DNA from: Tetrahymena elliotti 4EA
Lineage: Eukaryota; Ciliophora; Oligohymenophorea; Hymenostomatida; Tetrahymenidae
DNA: 64,000 bases
Direction: 5' to 3'
Assembly (NCBI GenBank): GCA_000231825.2
Contig: JH720338.1
Span: 419,574 to 483,573 of the forward strand
Below are positions 12,274-24,708 of this stretch, piece by piece. The notes under the pieces were generated by a model that was given only the letters and a program-made list of their open reading frames with translations, was not told the DNA's origin and ran no database searches. The position numbers and the translations under genes were made by a program. Each line of letters begins with the position of its first letter. The stretch's first letter is position 1.

Positions 12274-15200
12274 TCATTTCCCCATATTTTTAAATCTAGA
12301 AGGTGAGTTAAATTAATTATATTGATTTGCTAATTAGTCATCTTAAGTTAAATTAGGACTTGAATGAGAATTATCATACTTTATTCTAGAAAATGAATAA
12401 TTTAATTTATTTTTAGGGGTATTTTTAGCTTATTTTCTCATTTGCAGATTACCAAAATTAAATGCCACATTTATAGTTCCTAATAATTTAACTTCAGCTT
12501 TTTACTTTATTTTATCCAAAATTTTTGATAGATTGTTATGAGGAAAGTAAAATCCATAATCTTTTCTCTACTCAAAGTTCATAACCCCAAAAAACTGTAG
12601 ATTCTATTGAGGTTGATTTATTAACTCCTATACAGTCTTTTACTAAAATGAATCTTGTTTTTCTAAATCTTTCCTATGACCACCACTTTTAGATGAATAA
12701 ATAGATTTGCTTTCATCGATATCTTTAGAGTCTTCTTTTTATTAGTAATAATTTATTAAATTAAATTTAAAATATTATCTTCTTATTTTTATAATTATAA
12801 ATATTAAAAATTTTTTTAGATAAAAATTTTCTATCTGATAAATTTGAAAAATATGGAGGATAAATAAATAAAATTAGAAGACAGGTTAAAATGGTAAATT
12901 ATTTTTGAAATGTTCATTTTAATTTCAAAAATATGAAGAAATATTAAATGTTATTTGTAAATCTAGGCTTAAAATCTTTATTATATTTTTGAATTTTTTT
13001 ATTCATACGAAAAATGAGAAGACCAAATTCAAGTCTTATCTTTTTAAGTTTTAAATAAATATTAATAATTGCAAAATTTTGAAATTAAATGAAAAGTTGA
13101 TGCAAGTTACTTGTACTCCTATTTTAAGTCCTACTTTTTTGAGAACCTTGGCTTGGCTGATAGACGTCATTCATATCGACATTAAGCAAATTCATATTAT
13201 TTTATTTTGACTATTCTTTTGGAGTACTTTTGTCTTATGTAGTTGATATGTTTTGGCTATTGTTGAGATAGAATATTATATTTTATGGTGTTAAATTAGG
13301 GCTTGATACTATTTGACTGGCTTAATTTGTAGAAGATTGAATTCCTAGATTTAAATTTGATCCTGTTTAAGGCTATTATAGATCAGTCATACTATTAAGC
13401 GATTTTTAACTAGAAATAGGATGCAAGCTTTACTGCTACCCTTAGTCCCTAAAAATCTGAAATTATTTTTGATAGTTATTCTGTATGCTAAATCTTCTTT
13501 GTTATTATTACTAGATTTGAATTGTACCTGTCTAAGATTATTACTTCTACAATATTTAATACTCTTATTATGGTTAGAATTAAACAGTTTTAGTAACTGA
13601 AGGAGTGTTTATATTTGGATTTAAACTACTAGGGGGAGCTTAATTATTATTTGCTGTCTGCTTTTACTAGCTATTAGATTTTAAACTATTCATATGGTCT
13701 ATTTAAAATGTAAAGTTATTATTCATATTACTTTTGACTTCTTCTAAATCTCGATCTAAGTCAGCATCTTCGTCTTCTGATTCATCTGATAAAAGTATTT
13801 CGTGTGAATCTGCACCTTATCTTAATTTTATTACAGGTGTTCTGGCAAAAAATTCTTAGTCAGTTTCGTTCATACTATCTTCAAAATATTCTAAAAAATC
13901 AGGTCTTTATTCAACCACAATATCCATTCTTATTTTACGTGCTAATAATCTCACATCAGGATTTATTTTTAAAGTATTTAACTTTATTTTTTTTCTACCA
14001 TAATTTGGTTCTCTTTATTAAAAGTAATTGTAATTATTTTTCTTTAATAAGAACTCATGGTCTAAGCTCAAATGAATTAAAGGGCAGTCTAGAATTGAAT
14101 GAGTGAATTAGTTACAGCTCAGGCACATTTAATCTATCTAATTTCCATATAACATCAAATTATCTCTTAATTTACAAAAATTTTCCTGTATTTGATAAAA
14201 AATAATTGAATTATTTAGATTAATAGTAATTTATAGTGCAATTAAAATGAAAATTACATAATCTGTTTAATAATCTTTAAGCAAGGAGACAATATCTTTG
14301 TTTGTAAGAGATACATAGTTACAACTAGTAATAGCTTGACAGGAGAACTATCTAGATTAGTTACTAAAAAATTCGCTATGCCCAAAGAAGCCACCATTCT
14401 TTTTTAAAACATGTACAACAAACAATTTAATCTAGTTTTAACCAAAAAAAATAAAATTACTCCAATTTTTGTGAGATAAAATTTTTTTTCTTTTTCATCA
14501 TCCAACTATTAAGTTACATAAAATTCTACTTCTCCCTTCAATAAAAAAATAATCTTTGAATCTGTTTATCCCTACTTAAATAAATTTTCTCCAGGTCCTA
14601 TGCTTTCTTCACACATTTTAAGTGAGAGTGCATTTATAAATTTTTCAGTAAAGTGAAAGCGAAATAATTTGCATTAATGAAGAATCTTCCCATAAAATTC
14701 CATAAAAACTTCATTTTAAATATTTTCTGGAACTCTTTTGAGAATCTAAGAGGCTTTATGAGAACCTTCTTGCTCCTATTAATTTTAATACTCCAGAATC
14801 TTAAATACCTTTAGTTAAACATTTCTGCTGATATTTCTATTTCTCATATACATACTAATATCAAATTTTATCTATCTTTAATTATAAAATAAATTTTTTT
14901 TAATTTTTTATTATTTTTTTTAAATCCTTAAAATTTTCTGAAAAATCAAATTAAAATAATAAATATTTTAGCATATTCATTGAATATGAATTTATCAGGG
15001 TTAATTTATATTAGGAAATTATATTAATTAGTACTTAAATGCTGCTTCCTTTAGAGCAATTTCTCTGACAATAGATCCGATTGTATTAATAGCATAACCG
15101 AAAACGCCACAACAAATGAGTGTAATAAAGATAACAAGGGTTTTTTCTGGTGTAGTACTTGGAGTAATATCTCCATAACCTACTGTATTCATTGTAATAA

Positions 15201-17351
15201 TAGCCCAATAAAGACTGTTAACATATCTCACAACCCAATCTTCATCTTAAAGTTCTTTGGCTTAAAGCCATGTGTGCTATTCACCATCTTGAATTTGTAG
15301 CTAAGCAACTAAGTGAAATACACAACCACAAAAATGAGCAATAACAATAACAAGGAAACCTAACTTAATTAACTCAAAAAGAGTTTAAAATCTTTATGAT
15401 ATCTAAAAGTGATCATCAAGAAAATCAATCAAATTATTCATTTATTAAATATGCAAAAATTGAATAAAATCTAACCACATGCTATCAACAGTTTAATTTG
15501 CAAGAATGCTGCTTGTAGCAGATAAGTCAATCCAAAATTTCCATTTTAAATAAGATTTAATAATCTACTTTCGATTCATTACAATTTAACCTTCTTAATA
15601 GTAACCAGTGTTAAATTTCAATAAAATTTCAATACTAAATACTACAGCAGGCAAAATTCTTAAAAAATACATCCAAAAACCTGATTACAATTTTAATTAA
15701 AATCCTGCTTTCATAGGAATAAAAAATAACTAAATTAATAATATAAGAAGGACTAATAGATGCCAAATGACTACAACTAAAGATGTTGGAGAAAATGTTT
15801 ATATCTTAGAAAATATTTTATCAATAGAAACTTAATTATTTTAATCTTCATTCTTAATATAATATGAGCTATCTCCAATAAGCTTAAAGTGCCAATATTT
15901 TAAAGATAAAAACTACTTTAAATTGATCTTAGATCTCATTTTCCTCCTAAATCGTGTAATGAAGAATAAAACATTTAAAAAATTAGGCTTCTTTTTTGTA
16001 TTTTCCTCAAGCGATGGTTTATGATTTAAAGACTTGAAATCGTTAGAAACATCTCTTTAATCTAAATTCTTTTATGCTTTCTTTTATCAATTAAATAAGA
16101 AAAAGCTTAATAGAAATAAACACTTTTAAGTAAATATTGATTAAACAACACCTTCTTTCAAAAATTAAATATTTGTAAATTTTAAGACTTTGATGTATTA
16201 GATTATTTATTAAAATAAATCAAATTGTTACATTTAATTCAATTATCATGTCTTCTGTGAATGGAGAGTTATCAAAAATAGAGTTCTTTTAAGTTTTTTT
16301 ATCTGTATTTTATGAAGAAGAGTTTTAATCATCATAATCATCTTCTTCTTCACTATCTCTTTACAATTTTAAAATACTTTAACATCTTAAAATTAATTTG
16401 AACATAAATTTACTTATCTTTATCATTTTTACTTCTATTTTCATCTTCATCCTCTTCAGACTCTGAATCTTTTTTTTATTTTTTACTTTTATCAAAATTG
16501 TTTGATAGTTATGTATTTTATTTTTTAGAGTTGACCTTTTTTGTACTTTATTTACATGAAAACTCTATTGATGGATGCTTTTAGTAGTTTGTTTCATCTT
16601 TTTTTATTCCTTTAAAATAGGCTTCTTCTGTGTTTAGTATTTCTGAAATCTTATCTGACAGGTTGAAAGGATTTGAAGTCAAGTCTAATTAAATAAAAAA
16701 TAAATTCCAACCATTCACTTAATATGGCAAATTGAAATGGGCTAATATAAAATTCAATTTAGAAAAAACTTATTTTTTTATTTATATGAACAAAATACCT
16801 CTACTTTGGGTCTATGAATTAAACTTTTATATAGTTTCCTTTCTATATATATTTTCTTCGGATTAATTATTTTGTAAGTTATCTGAATATTAGTCCTTTC
16901 TCAAGTTGATATTCCTAAAAGTAGAACCAATTTCTTATTCATCTAATTCAAAAAGTTTTCTCCTTTTATTTGCTCCATCAGCAGTAGAAATGTAACTGAT
17001 ATCATTATTCTTATCAATTGCATTAAAGGTCAGAATATTATTATTACTGATATCGTTGAAAGATACTTCCTTACTATCCTCTATTTGTCTTAAAAAATAC
17101 CCTTTTTAAAAATATATGTCAATAAATAATAATTTCATAGCAGATAAACAGTAGAAATAATAAAGTGCCTAAAATTTAAAAAACTCAAATGCTATTTTCA
17201 AGATTTTATAAAATCTTTTATTTTTACTTTAAGTTGAACTGGCACAATTCATGTCTGAAGCTTCGTCATTTTTTTCTTCATTCAAATTTGGGCTTTCATA
17301 ATTTTTATATTTACTGCTTGTATTTTTTCCTATTTTTTTCTTATCAATCAT
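12274..17351 (-). CDS. Voltage-gated K+ channel with cyclic-nucleotide-binding domain
   Basis: Eight exons fit one frame (5' to 3'): 17351-16799, 16684-16414, 16358-16232, 16080-15035, 14875-14461, 14398-14258, 14185-13111 and 12734-12274. They total 4089 nt (1362 aa). A long acidic cytosolic N-terminus precedes S1 (VVVIWHLLVLLILLIQLFF, near residue 420), S2, a weak S3-S4, S5 (LGFLVIVIAHFCGCVFHLVA), and a pore with the selectivity filter TVGYGD near residues 616-621. S6 follows, then a C-linker (ISRNVQLKVFKILEY) and a cNBD with FKQGQTDSKIIFLLKGEVEF. Its cassette is degenerate (GGFFGHSEFFSNQSRQFS), so ligand binding is doubtful. Next come a Cys/His cluster, CLSCNQFTHSILDCPLIH, and a Gln/Asn-rich tail with NFEQRKDYGFYFPHNN near the end. 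The architecture is EAG/CNG-like, as in the large K+ channel families of ciliates. The predicted role is repolarisation at the cell or ciliary membrane. Confidence 0.9.
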
Positions 17352-17746
17352 TACTACTTGATTATTCTACTTTGCTTAATTTTGTTAACAATAATATTGA
17401 ATATAAAGAATATTAACAAAAAATTTCTTTGAATTTAGTTAGATTGATAATGGTAAATTGTGATTTTTGATTGATTCCAATCTATTCTATTTGGGAAGTT
17501 AACAATAGTTAAATTATTATTATTAAAAATATGATGAATGAATAAATACTTTATTATCAATTTACTTAAAATTTAAATGTGCTTTACAAAATAAATTAAA
17601 CATCGAAATTCTTCTTTCAATTTTCCTACATTACTTAAACAAAAAACCACTAACATAATCATAAACATTTTTACATGTTACATTTAAAAATTTCATTTAT
17701 TTTTAATTTTATTTAATTTCTATTCAATGTTAATTAAATTCTAATT
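17352..17746. other. Short intergenic spacer (395 nt)
   Basis: It lies between the K+ channel start and the stop of the STPGR-repeat gene, both on the minus strand. The channel frame stays open for some distance upstream of its ATG, but I find no in-frame ATG there. Nothing else is recognised. Confidence 0.5.
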
Positions 17747-20170
17747 TCAAGACCCAAAATCCAAAAGTTAAGAGTGCTTCTTTTTAGAAAGTATTAAATA
17801 ATTAGGAATTTTTCCGATTGTACCACCAATATTATCTAGTTTTATTAATTAGATATTTAAATATAATTGTAATTTTAGCTAAGTTACAATGACCAGGACC
17901 AGGTTCGTAGGCATTCTTTTTATTGTAAAATCTTTCACTGGCTGTTATACCAAATCTATTATTACTTAATCTTCCAATAATATCATATGCTCCTGGACCA
18001 CTATTTGTAAACTCAGATCTGACAGGATTACTTCTAGGACCAGTAGTGTATGCGAATTTAGGTCTTTAAAATATAAGGGTCTCAGTCTATACATCATAAC
18101 TTTTTTATTTATTTAGTATTTTTGTAAAATATTGTTTATTAATTAGTTTTCTTTTGTATTTGAATGAAATGCTGTGAGTGATTATAAGATTTTTATATTG
18201 CAAATTAAAATAACATAAACTTGAAAGTAAAACTCTAATAAATATTAAAAATTAATCATTAATTTTTTACGCTCCTGGACCTGGGATGTCTACCTTATTT
18301 TTTTTCTAGATTCTTGCTCCCATTTTCCACTTTTTAAAAACATAAAAAATATTAAAATAAATTTAAATATTTTTATTTATTCACTTTAGGACCATCCCCA
18401 AACTATTTTTCATCTTCTTTATCAAAATCTATTAAAATAAAATCATTCAAATTAATATTTAAATCACTAGAAAATATGATTACATTCTCCAGGACCAGGG
18501 TTGTTTCCAGTCTATGATAAAGGTGGTCTATTGCTAAATCCAATTCTTTTTTAATGTGAAGTTTTAGGGAATCTTAATAAAAAATTAAAATAAATATTTT
18601 ACGTTGGTATGTAAATTTCTGATTTAGACTAATTAATAATAGGATAATAATAGTTGGGACCTGGTTTTTTCAAACTTTCTTTGTCTACCATACTATGCTT
18701 TTATTCAGTTCCAAAACGAGCTCCTAATTTTGATTTAAGCTTATCACCATCATAAGCTTTTGATTAATAAAATTTTGTAAATAAAAAAAGCAAAAACACC
18801 TGTCAATCTATATTTACTTCCAGGACCTGGGACATAATTTTCATAAGTTTTCAATGAATCATGTAATTTTTGGCCAAAAGAAAATCCATTTGATGAACTG
18901 CTTGATTTGATCATTTACTTTTTATTATCTGGAGGGAAAATACCTATCGATTTTAATTCGTAGTTTTATATTCATAAATAAAATTTAAAATTATTTCAAA
19001 CCTGGACCAGGGCTATCTGATGGTTAAATCCAATGCCTTTAACTTTTAGCAAATCTTATTATACAAATAAAATATTAATGTAGTAGATATCTAATATTTT
19101 TATATTTACGTTGGCCCATTATTTGTTTTACTAAATTAAATATTATATTCATCAGGACCAGGAACATCATTCATAATTGTTTTCATTCTTTCAGCAAATC
19201 CAAATCCATTTTTAGAAGTCCTTTATTTATAAAATATTTAAAAAATAGAATAAATTTTGCTACTTAATGTATTTTTACCTTGACATAACTGAACTAGATT
19301 AAGTTCTCCTCATTAAAGATTTTTTATCATTATATTGTCCATCATTGAATTCATTATTATTATTATTGTTGTTATTGTTATCATTATTATTGTTGTTGTT
19401 TACACTATTTTTATTGTTTCCAAATTAAGAGTAAGATCTCATTGTACTACCAAAATTGCTTTAAGTTTTAATCATTGTGTTAACGTTTTCTGGATAATAT
19501 GCATTTGGAGCTGGTGTATCTGAAACAACTTCCTATGTAATTCTATATCCAAATGAAAAAGTTGGCTACTTACTTTTAGAGCTTTCTACATTTGGCTTAG
19601 GATCATAACTTCCTGGACCTATAGTTCCAGGTTTCTATTATACTGGATGAGGCTTAGCTATTTTTATTGGGATCTACTTGTCAAGCTTTTTATTATCAAT
19701 AAATTCAAAATGAGTAAATTTCATATTTTTAGTTCATTTTTTACATGATTAAAATTAAATCCTTTTTCAAAGTATGCTGTTGGTCCTGGTATTCCATTCT
19801 TGTAATTGATTGAGCGCCTACTCTTTGCAAACCTAAATTTAAATTATATTATTAATTGCAAGCATTAAGTAATATTCTGTATTCAAAATTTTATTTTTTA
19901 TATTTTTCTTACTAAACTTCCTAAGATCTTGGCTTATTTTTAAAGTTAGGCATTTAATAATTGCCTGGACCAGGGAATTTTGCTGCTGCCTCATTTGCAA
20001 ATAGTTTAGCTTTTAATATTATGCAAAATTTGGAATGTATTTCCACAATATAATGTTAAGTTAATAAATTAAATTTCTCATAAATCAATAATTAAATCAG
20101 TGGCTAATTATTTACATCTCTAAGATGTTCCAAGAGACCAAGCACCATTAAATTCTAAGTAAGCAGACAT
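17747..20170 (-). CDS. SHIPPO/STPGR-repeat (ODF3-like) axonemal protein
   Basis: The minus strand carries about a dozen short exons. Most hold one or two copies of a Pro-Gly-Pro-Gly-x-Tyr motif: PGPGNY, GPTAY, GPGSY, VPGPDEYN, SPGPG, VPGPGSKY, KPGPNYYYP, NPGPGEY, IPGPGA, SGPGAYD and EPGPGHYN. This is the SHIPPO-1/STPGR repeat of sperm-tail and ciliary outer dense fibre 3-like proteins, which bind ciliary microtubules. The start is MSAYLEFNGAWSLGTSQR at 20170; the second and third exons are 20009-19913 and about 19833-19743. An Asn-run follows the middle repeats and is encoded by the AAT/AAC-rich stretch near 19350-19410. The last exon ends IGKIPNYLILSKKKHSQLLD with TGA at 17747-17749. Several introns fall right after PGPG, inside or beside the Tyr codon. 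I checked about half the junctions base by base; the rest are approximate. Confidence 0.85.
19349..19412. repeat. Trinucleotide (ATT/GTT) run coding for Asn on the minus strand
   Basis: An imperfect run of ATT, GTT and ATC triplets. Read on the minus strand in the STPGR gene frame it gives AAT, AAC and GAT, that is a tract of Asn with one Asp. It is an in-frame homopeptide expansion, probably variable in length between strains. Confidence 0.8.
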
Positions 20171-20527
20171 TTATATTAAATAGATATTTTTAAATTTTGC
20201 TATGCAGATATTTGCGTAATATGTTATATTTACTGTTTACTATTTATACTTTATAAATAATATTAATTTTATCAAAAAAAACTGCAAATTATAAATGATT
20301 CTATCTATTTTTTAATATTTTGATTTTTTTTTTTTGTAGAAACCAATAGTCATTCATAATAAATAAATAGATAGATAACTAATTCATACAGCAACAAATA
20401 ATACCAAATAAATTGCATTTTCATAAATAAAAGATTATATTTTATTAAATATAATTCTTAATATTTTTAAAATAATTATCAAATTATATAACATTTTAAA
20501 GTATAAATCAACCATTTCAATCATTTA
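20171..20527. other. Intergenic spacer (357 nt)
   Basis: It lies between the start of the STPGR-repeat gene and the stop of the second two-cNBD gene, both on the minus strand. It is AT-rich with a T-run near 20320-20335 and no coding signal I can support. Confidence 0.5.
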
Positions 20528-23500
20528 TCAGGAAGTCTTCATAATATTTATTTCACCTATGTAATCTAGAATGCTCTTTCTATTTTACCCCATTTCCTTT
20601 TCTTTAGATATTTTAGACAGTTTTTTAAATTAAATAAATCTTGATTTCTAACTCGGAGAATTTAAAGGCATACTTTACTCTAGCACTATATCAAAATTCT
20701 AAATTATATTAATACTTTCATTAGATTTATTTATACCAAAGCTAGAACAATCAGAGGTTTTCCTAAATTAAATCTCTTTATTTTCTAGATATTTTTTTAT
20801 TGGAGATTAACATAATTCTTATTTATTTAGGTTTTATAAATAGCATTCATCCTTAAAAATCACATTTTGCTACCAATTAATAGGTATATTCTACCTATTC
20901 TATAACTTTTCTTATTCTTAATTTTAAAAAATAAATTAAAATAAATATATTTAATAAAATAATTTAAGAAATTATTTTGTGATAATTTTCTATTAACAAC
21001 AAAATTTTAAATATTTTAATTTTTGGAAAAATTATTCTTAAAAAATTTTATTATTTCTAAAAGGTTTTATTTGATGGTTACTATTGATTTTTGATAGATA
21101 CTTACTCATTGAAGATCTAAATCTAGCCAAAAGTAGCACAAGAATAATCAAACCACATAAAATTAATCCACAATACAAAAAAAGAAGAAATCAAAATGAA
21201 AAAGAATTAATTAGCTTATTTTTTAAGTTGAAAAACTTTTCAAAGATTAAAAAAAATGTATTAAATGTTTACCAAACTTATTTAACTTTTAGCATGCATC
21301 AGCAATATTTTCTTGTCGCTTTTTATTAAAAAGCTCTTCAAAGAAATTATTTGGCGATATGTTTCTGGATCTTTAATAAAATTTTTACTTTTAGAGTTAC
21401 TCTGCAGACGTACAAGAGTTGTAAGAAACTGAATTATTTTTGTAATGAGTAGTAGTGTTTTTTTGTTTAAAGAAATTTACATTAGTTTTATTTTTTTACA
21501 TTTCATTTAGGTGTTTAAATCTTATAAGCTCTTATTAACTATACATTTCAAGAGTTTGTGAAGGTACATTTTAGAATAGTATTTGGTTTTATTTTTAAGG
21601 CAGGTGAGGTTTTGAAAATATTTTTTCTTTTTGAGTTGATTGATTAATTGAAAATAATGGATTTTCTGTTGATATTTTATCTTTACAGCTAGTAACTAAA
21701 CTTATTGAGTTTGTTGAAGAATTATGTCTTGACTTATAAAGTTGGTTTAGATAATCATTTAAATGGCTAGAAGGTTTAATCTTATTCTCTTATTAGTTTA
21801 TAATTGTTTTTAAAATGCTATTATTCTTGATGTAAGATATAGACCTATACATGTGTTAAAAATTAATTTTTTCTAAGCACTCCATTTTTTGTTTCATTTT
21901 TTCTGATTACTTCTAAACAGCTACTTATTTCTAATTTGAGCTAGTCTCATTAAGAAATTCTCTTGATTAAAGTTAAATGCTGTTAGAAAACTAAGATTTT
22001 TATTGAGAAGATAAGGTTTGTTGCTAGTTATTAAACTAGTATTAATTATTACAAAAATATCCTAGCCTTGAAGATAAACTTTTTTTATGATTAGTATTTA
22101 TAGGAGATTGTAAAGGTTCTTAATCTACTATTAGATTTTGTGAATTAGAATTAGCATTTTTTTAAAGTTTGCCTTTTTTTTGGATAGGAGAAAGAGGACA
22201 CATTTACCGACTTGAAAACATTGAAATTTCTTCTGTTTCATTACTTTTTTCTTAATCTGACTAATCATTTTGAGAATTAGAAGGTTAGTATAAAATTGAA
22301 GTGGTTTTTTTTAGAGACTATTTGAAGAGTGAGGTATTTTACATAGGTGAAGATTATAATATATTTTCTTCAATAAATGTGTTATTTTATCTGTTAGTTA
22401 GTACATTTGTTTTATTATTAATAAACTTAGAGGAAGAAAAGCTATTGTCGCTTATATTTCTTGTCGAATTTGAAGCAGGCTATCCAACTAAATAGTAAAT
22501 AAATATTATTAAATATATCTTTAAAAATATTTATTGAAAAGAAATAAATAAATTTATTTGCTTATTTGTTTACTGTTCTTTTAACTTTTTTCTGGGCTGA
22601 TTTCTTTGACTAAAACTAATCTCTCTTTAATTATATCTCTAGGATTTGTCAATGGTTGAATTCTTTTTTCTGAAACTTCCTCTATAACTTATTTACTTGT
22701 CACACTTATATTGCTTTATATTTTTTATAAGCTCTCTTATATGACTTCTGTGGCATTTTAAGCTCTCTGTGAGTGTAAATCATCTTTTTCAATACATTCT
22801 TAATTATTTTTATCTAATTACTTATTAACTTTAAGACTGTCTAAAAATTTCTATGAAAAATATGTGGTTTGAATTTTTGTTATGCTTTTAAAATAAATAT
22901 ACATCCTTGCTTAATATGTAAATAGTTGAAATAGGAGATATACATTTTGCAGAATTTTCTCTTTCGTTTTTTCCATTAAAAATTTCATCAACCCCACAGT
23001 AAGAATTAGGTCCTATTATTCTCAAACCAACCTACCTTATACTCTATGTAGAATTCTTAGTATTGTGAATTGAAGGAGCTTATATCAAGGCTTATTACTT
23101 TAACTCTTCATTTAAAAGAAAATTTCTTTATGTATTCTAAAAGCTAAATTTTTTGTATATTTCAACCTATGCAAAAAAATAATTTAATTAGAATTTAAAA
23201 TTATTTTTTTCTTCTTATTATTTATTACAAAAAACTCAATAATATTTACCTCTCCTTCAAGTATAAAAAATACATGATTAATAGGTTACCCCTCTTCAAA
23301 TAAAACTTTATTCTTAGAATATTTCATCACTTCGAAATCCATAAGGATACTCATTAATTTAGATTTAGGAATTCCACTAAAAAATGGAAATTATTTTAAA
23401 AATTTAACTTGTATAAGCTTTTATTTTCTCTGTAATTCACCAATAACCTTTTCAAAGCCTGATCTAGTCAATGTAATACAGTAACAATCCTCCTTGCAGA

Positions 23501-24708
23501 CCATGGTTGCAGTTCTTTTTTTTAATTGATTTAATTTTTAAAATAAATTTTTTGTAATAAGTAAGTAAGCAGAGTTATTTTTCATCTTTATATTTATTCT
23601 TTTAAACAAATAAATGAAAAAACTAAAATTTTAAGACATTTTTTTATTCGAAAACGAAAATAATATGAAATACTTTGTAATCTGCTTAATCAAATAATAT
23701 CCAATTATTTTATTCTTAGAAATCTTACCTATACTACTATGTTATAAGTGCTATATCTCCAAAACCCTCCCATTCCTTGAAGGTCTTGACTAGTTTAAAA
23801 GATGGAAATTTTTGTTGTATGTACTCTTCATCAGTTAAATCAAGCATTTTGTCCTCCATTTAAGGAGATTAATTTTGCTTAGAAATGTTTCTTTTCTTCC
23901 TTTTCCTCAGTTTTTTTATCAATATCTCTTCTACTTTTTATTAGAGCTTAGAAGTAGGAATAAGGCAATGCACTTAACCTAAGTAAAATAGAAATATTAT
24001 AATCTTTGAAATTGAGTTGAAAAAAAGAAATTTAATAATACCTTTTATGATCATGTAATAAGTATCTCCAATATCACCTACAAATATTAAAATAATTTCA
24101 AAATAAATTCCTCATACGATGTCTCAATAATTATAATAGAACTACTTTTTACCTTAATTGAATATTGTATCTCTGACTTCGAAACGCTATATTTTTAATT
24201 CCCTAAATAATTAAGTCACTAATGATTCTTCTTCAAAAATCATTGGATGATTTGCAAAAACGCCAATCTATCTTATAGCAGAGATAATAAATTCTTTTTC
24301 AGAAGAGCTCTTTACTTTTTTTTAAATAGCTGTGACTAATACCTAGTAAAAATTGCAATTTTGTAAATAAAAAAAATAAAAATCATTAAATTACATCTCT
24401 ATCTTCTTTAGAACTAAAATCTATTTATCCTTTATCAATAGTCTTTTGGTAATGCTCTTTAAAAATAAGCTGCTCTAATCTACTTAGTTTATTTGATTGT
24501 TACCCTAATTCTTAATCTTAATCTACTTAAGCTGGACTTTGAGTGTCATCGCTAAATAATTTAGAGTCATATCTACAAAATTTGCTCTGAGCTATTGAAT
24601 CTTACTTTATCCTATTTACAATATCCTTAAACAAAAATCATAAATTAGTCTAAAATAATACAAATAAAAGTAAAGAGTTAGTTAAAAATAGATTACTGAG
24701 TGGATCAT
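20528..24708 (-). CDS. Second protein with two cyclic-nucleotide-binding domains
   Basis: Ten exons fit one frame: 24708-24697, 24625-24395, 24342-24153, 24077-24042, 23978-23729, 23514-23250, 23166-22903, 22850-22574, 22487-21273 and about 20916-20528. They total 3129 nt (1042 aa). The first cNBD has TIFNQGDIGDTYYMIIKGQV and the cassette GFGDIALITQQYRTAT (Glu replaced by Asp, Arg kept), so it is likely able to bind. The second has KVLFEEGQPINHVFFILEGE but no clear cassette Arg. A Gln/Ser/Asn-rich tail of about 600 residues follows. It matches the protein at 4710-10271 in domain order, in a shared MVCKED block after the cassette, and in a 36-nt microexon of the same phase. The 12-nt first exon (MIHS) is tentative; the frame stays open further upstream. 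An earlier stop at 21106 is possible with a different acceptor, but the exon ending at 20528 has strong coding character. Confidence 0.8.

Noticed and set aside
13804..14106. Plus-strand ORF of 100 codons
   Set aside because: It is antisense to exon 7 of the K+ channel, which fits the channel frame and the Cys/His motif.
21106..21122. Short last exon ending DLDLQ for the second two-cNBD gene
   Set aside because: Phase-compatible, but a 390-nt exon ending at 20528 with the same phase has much stronger coding character.
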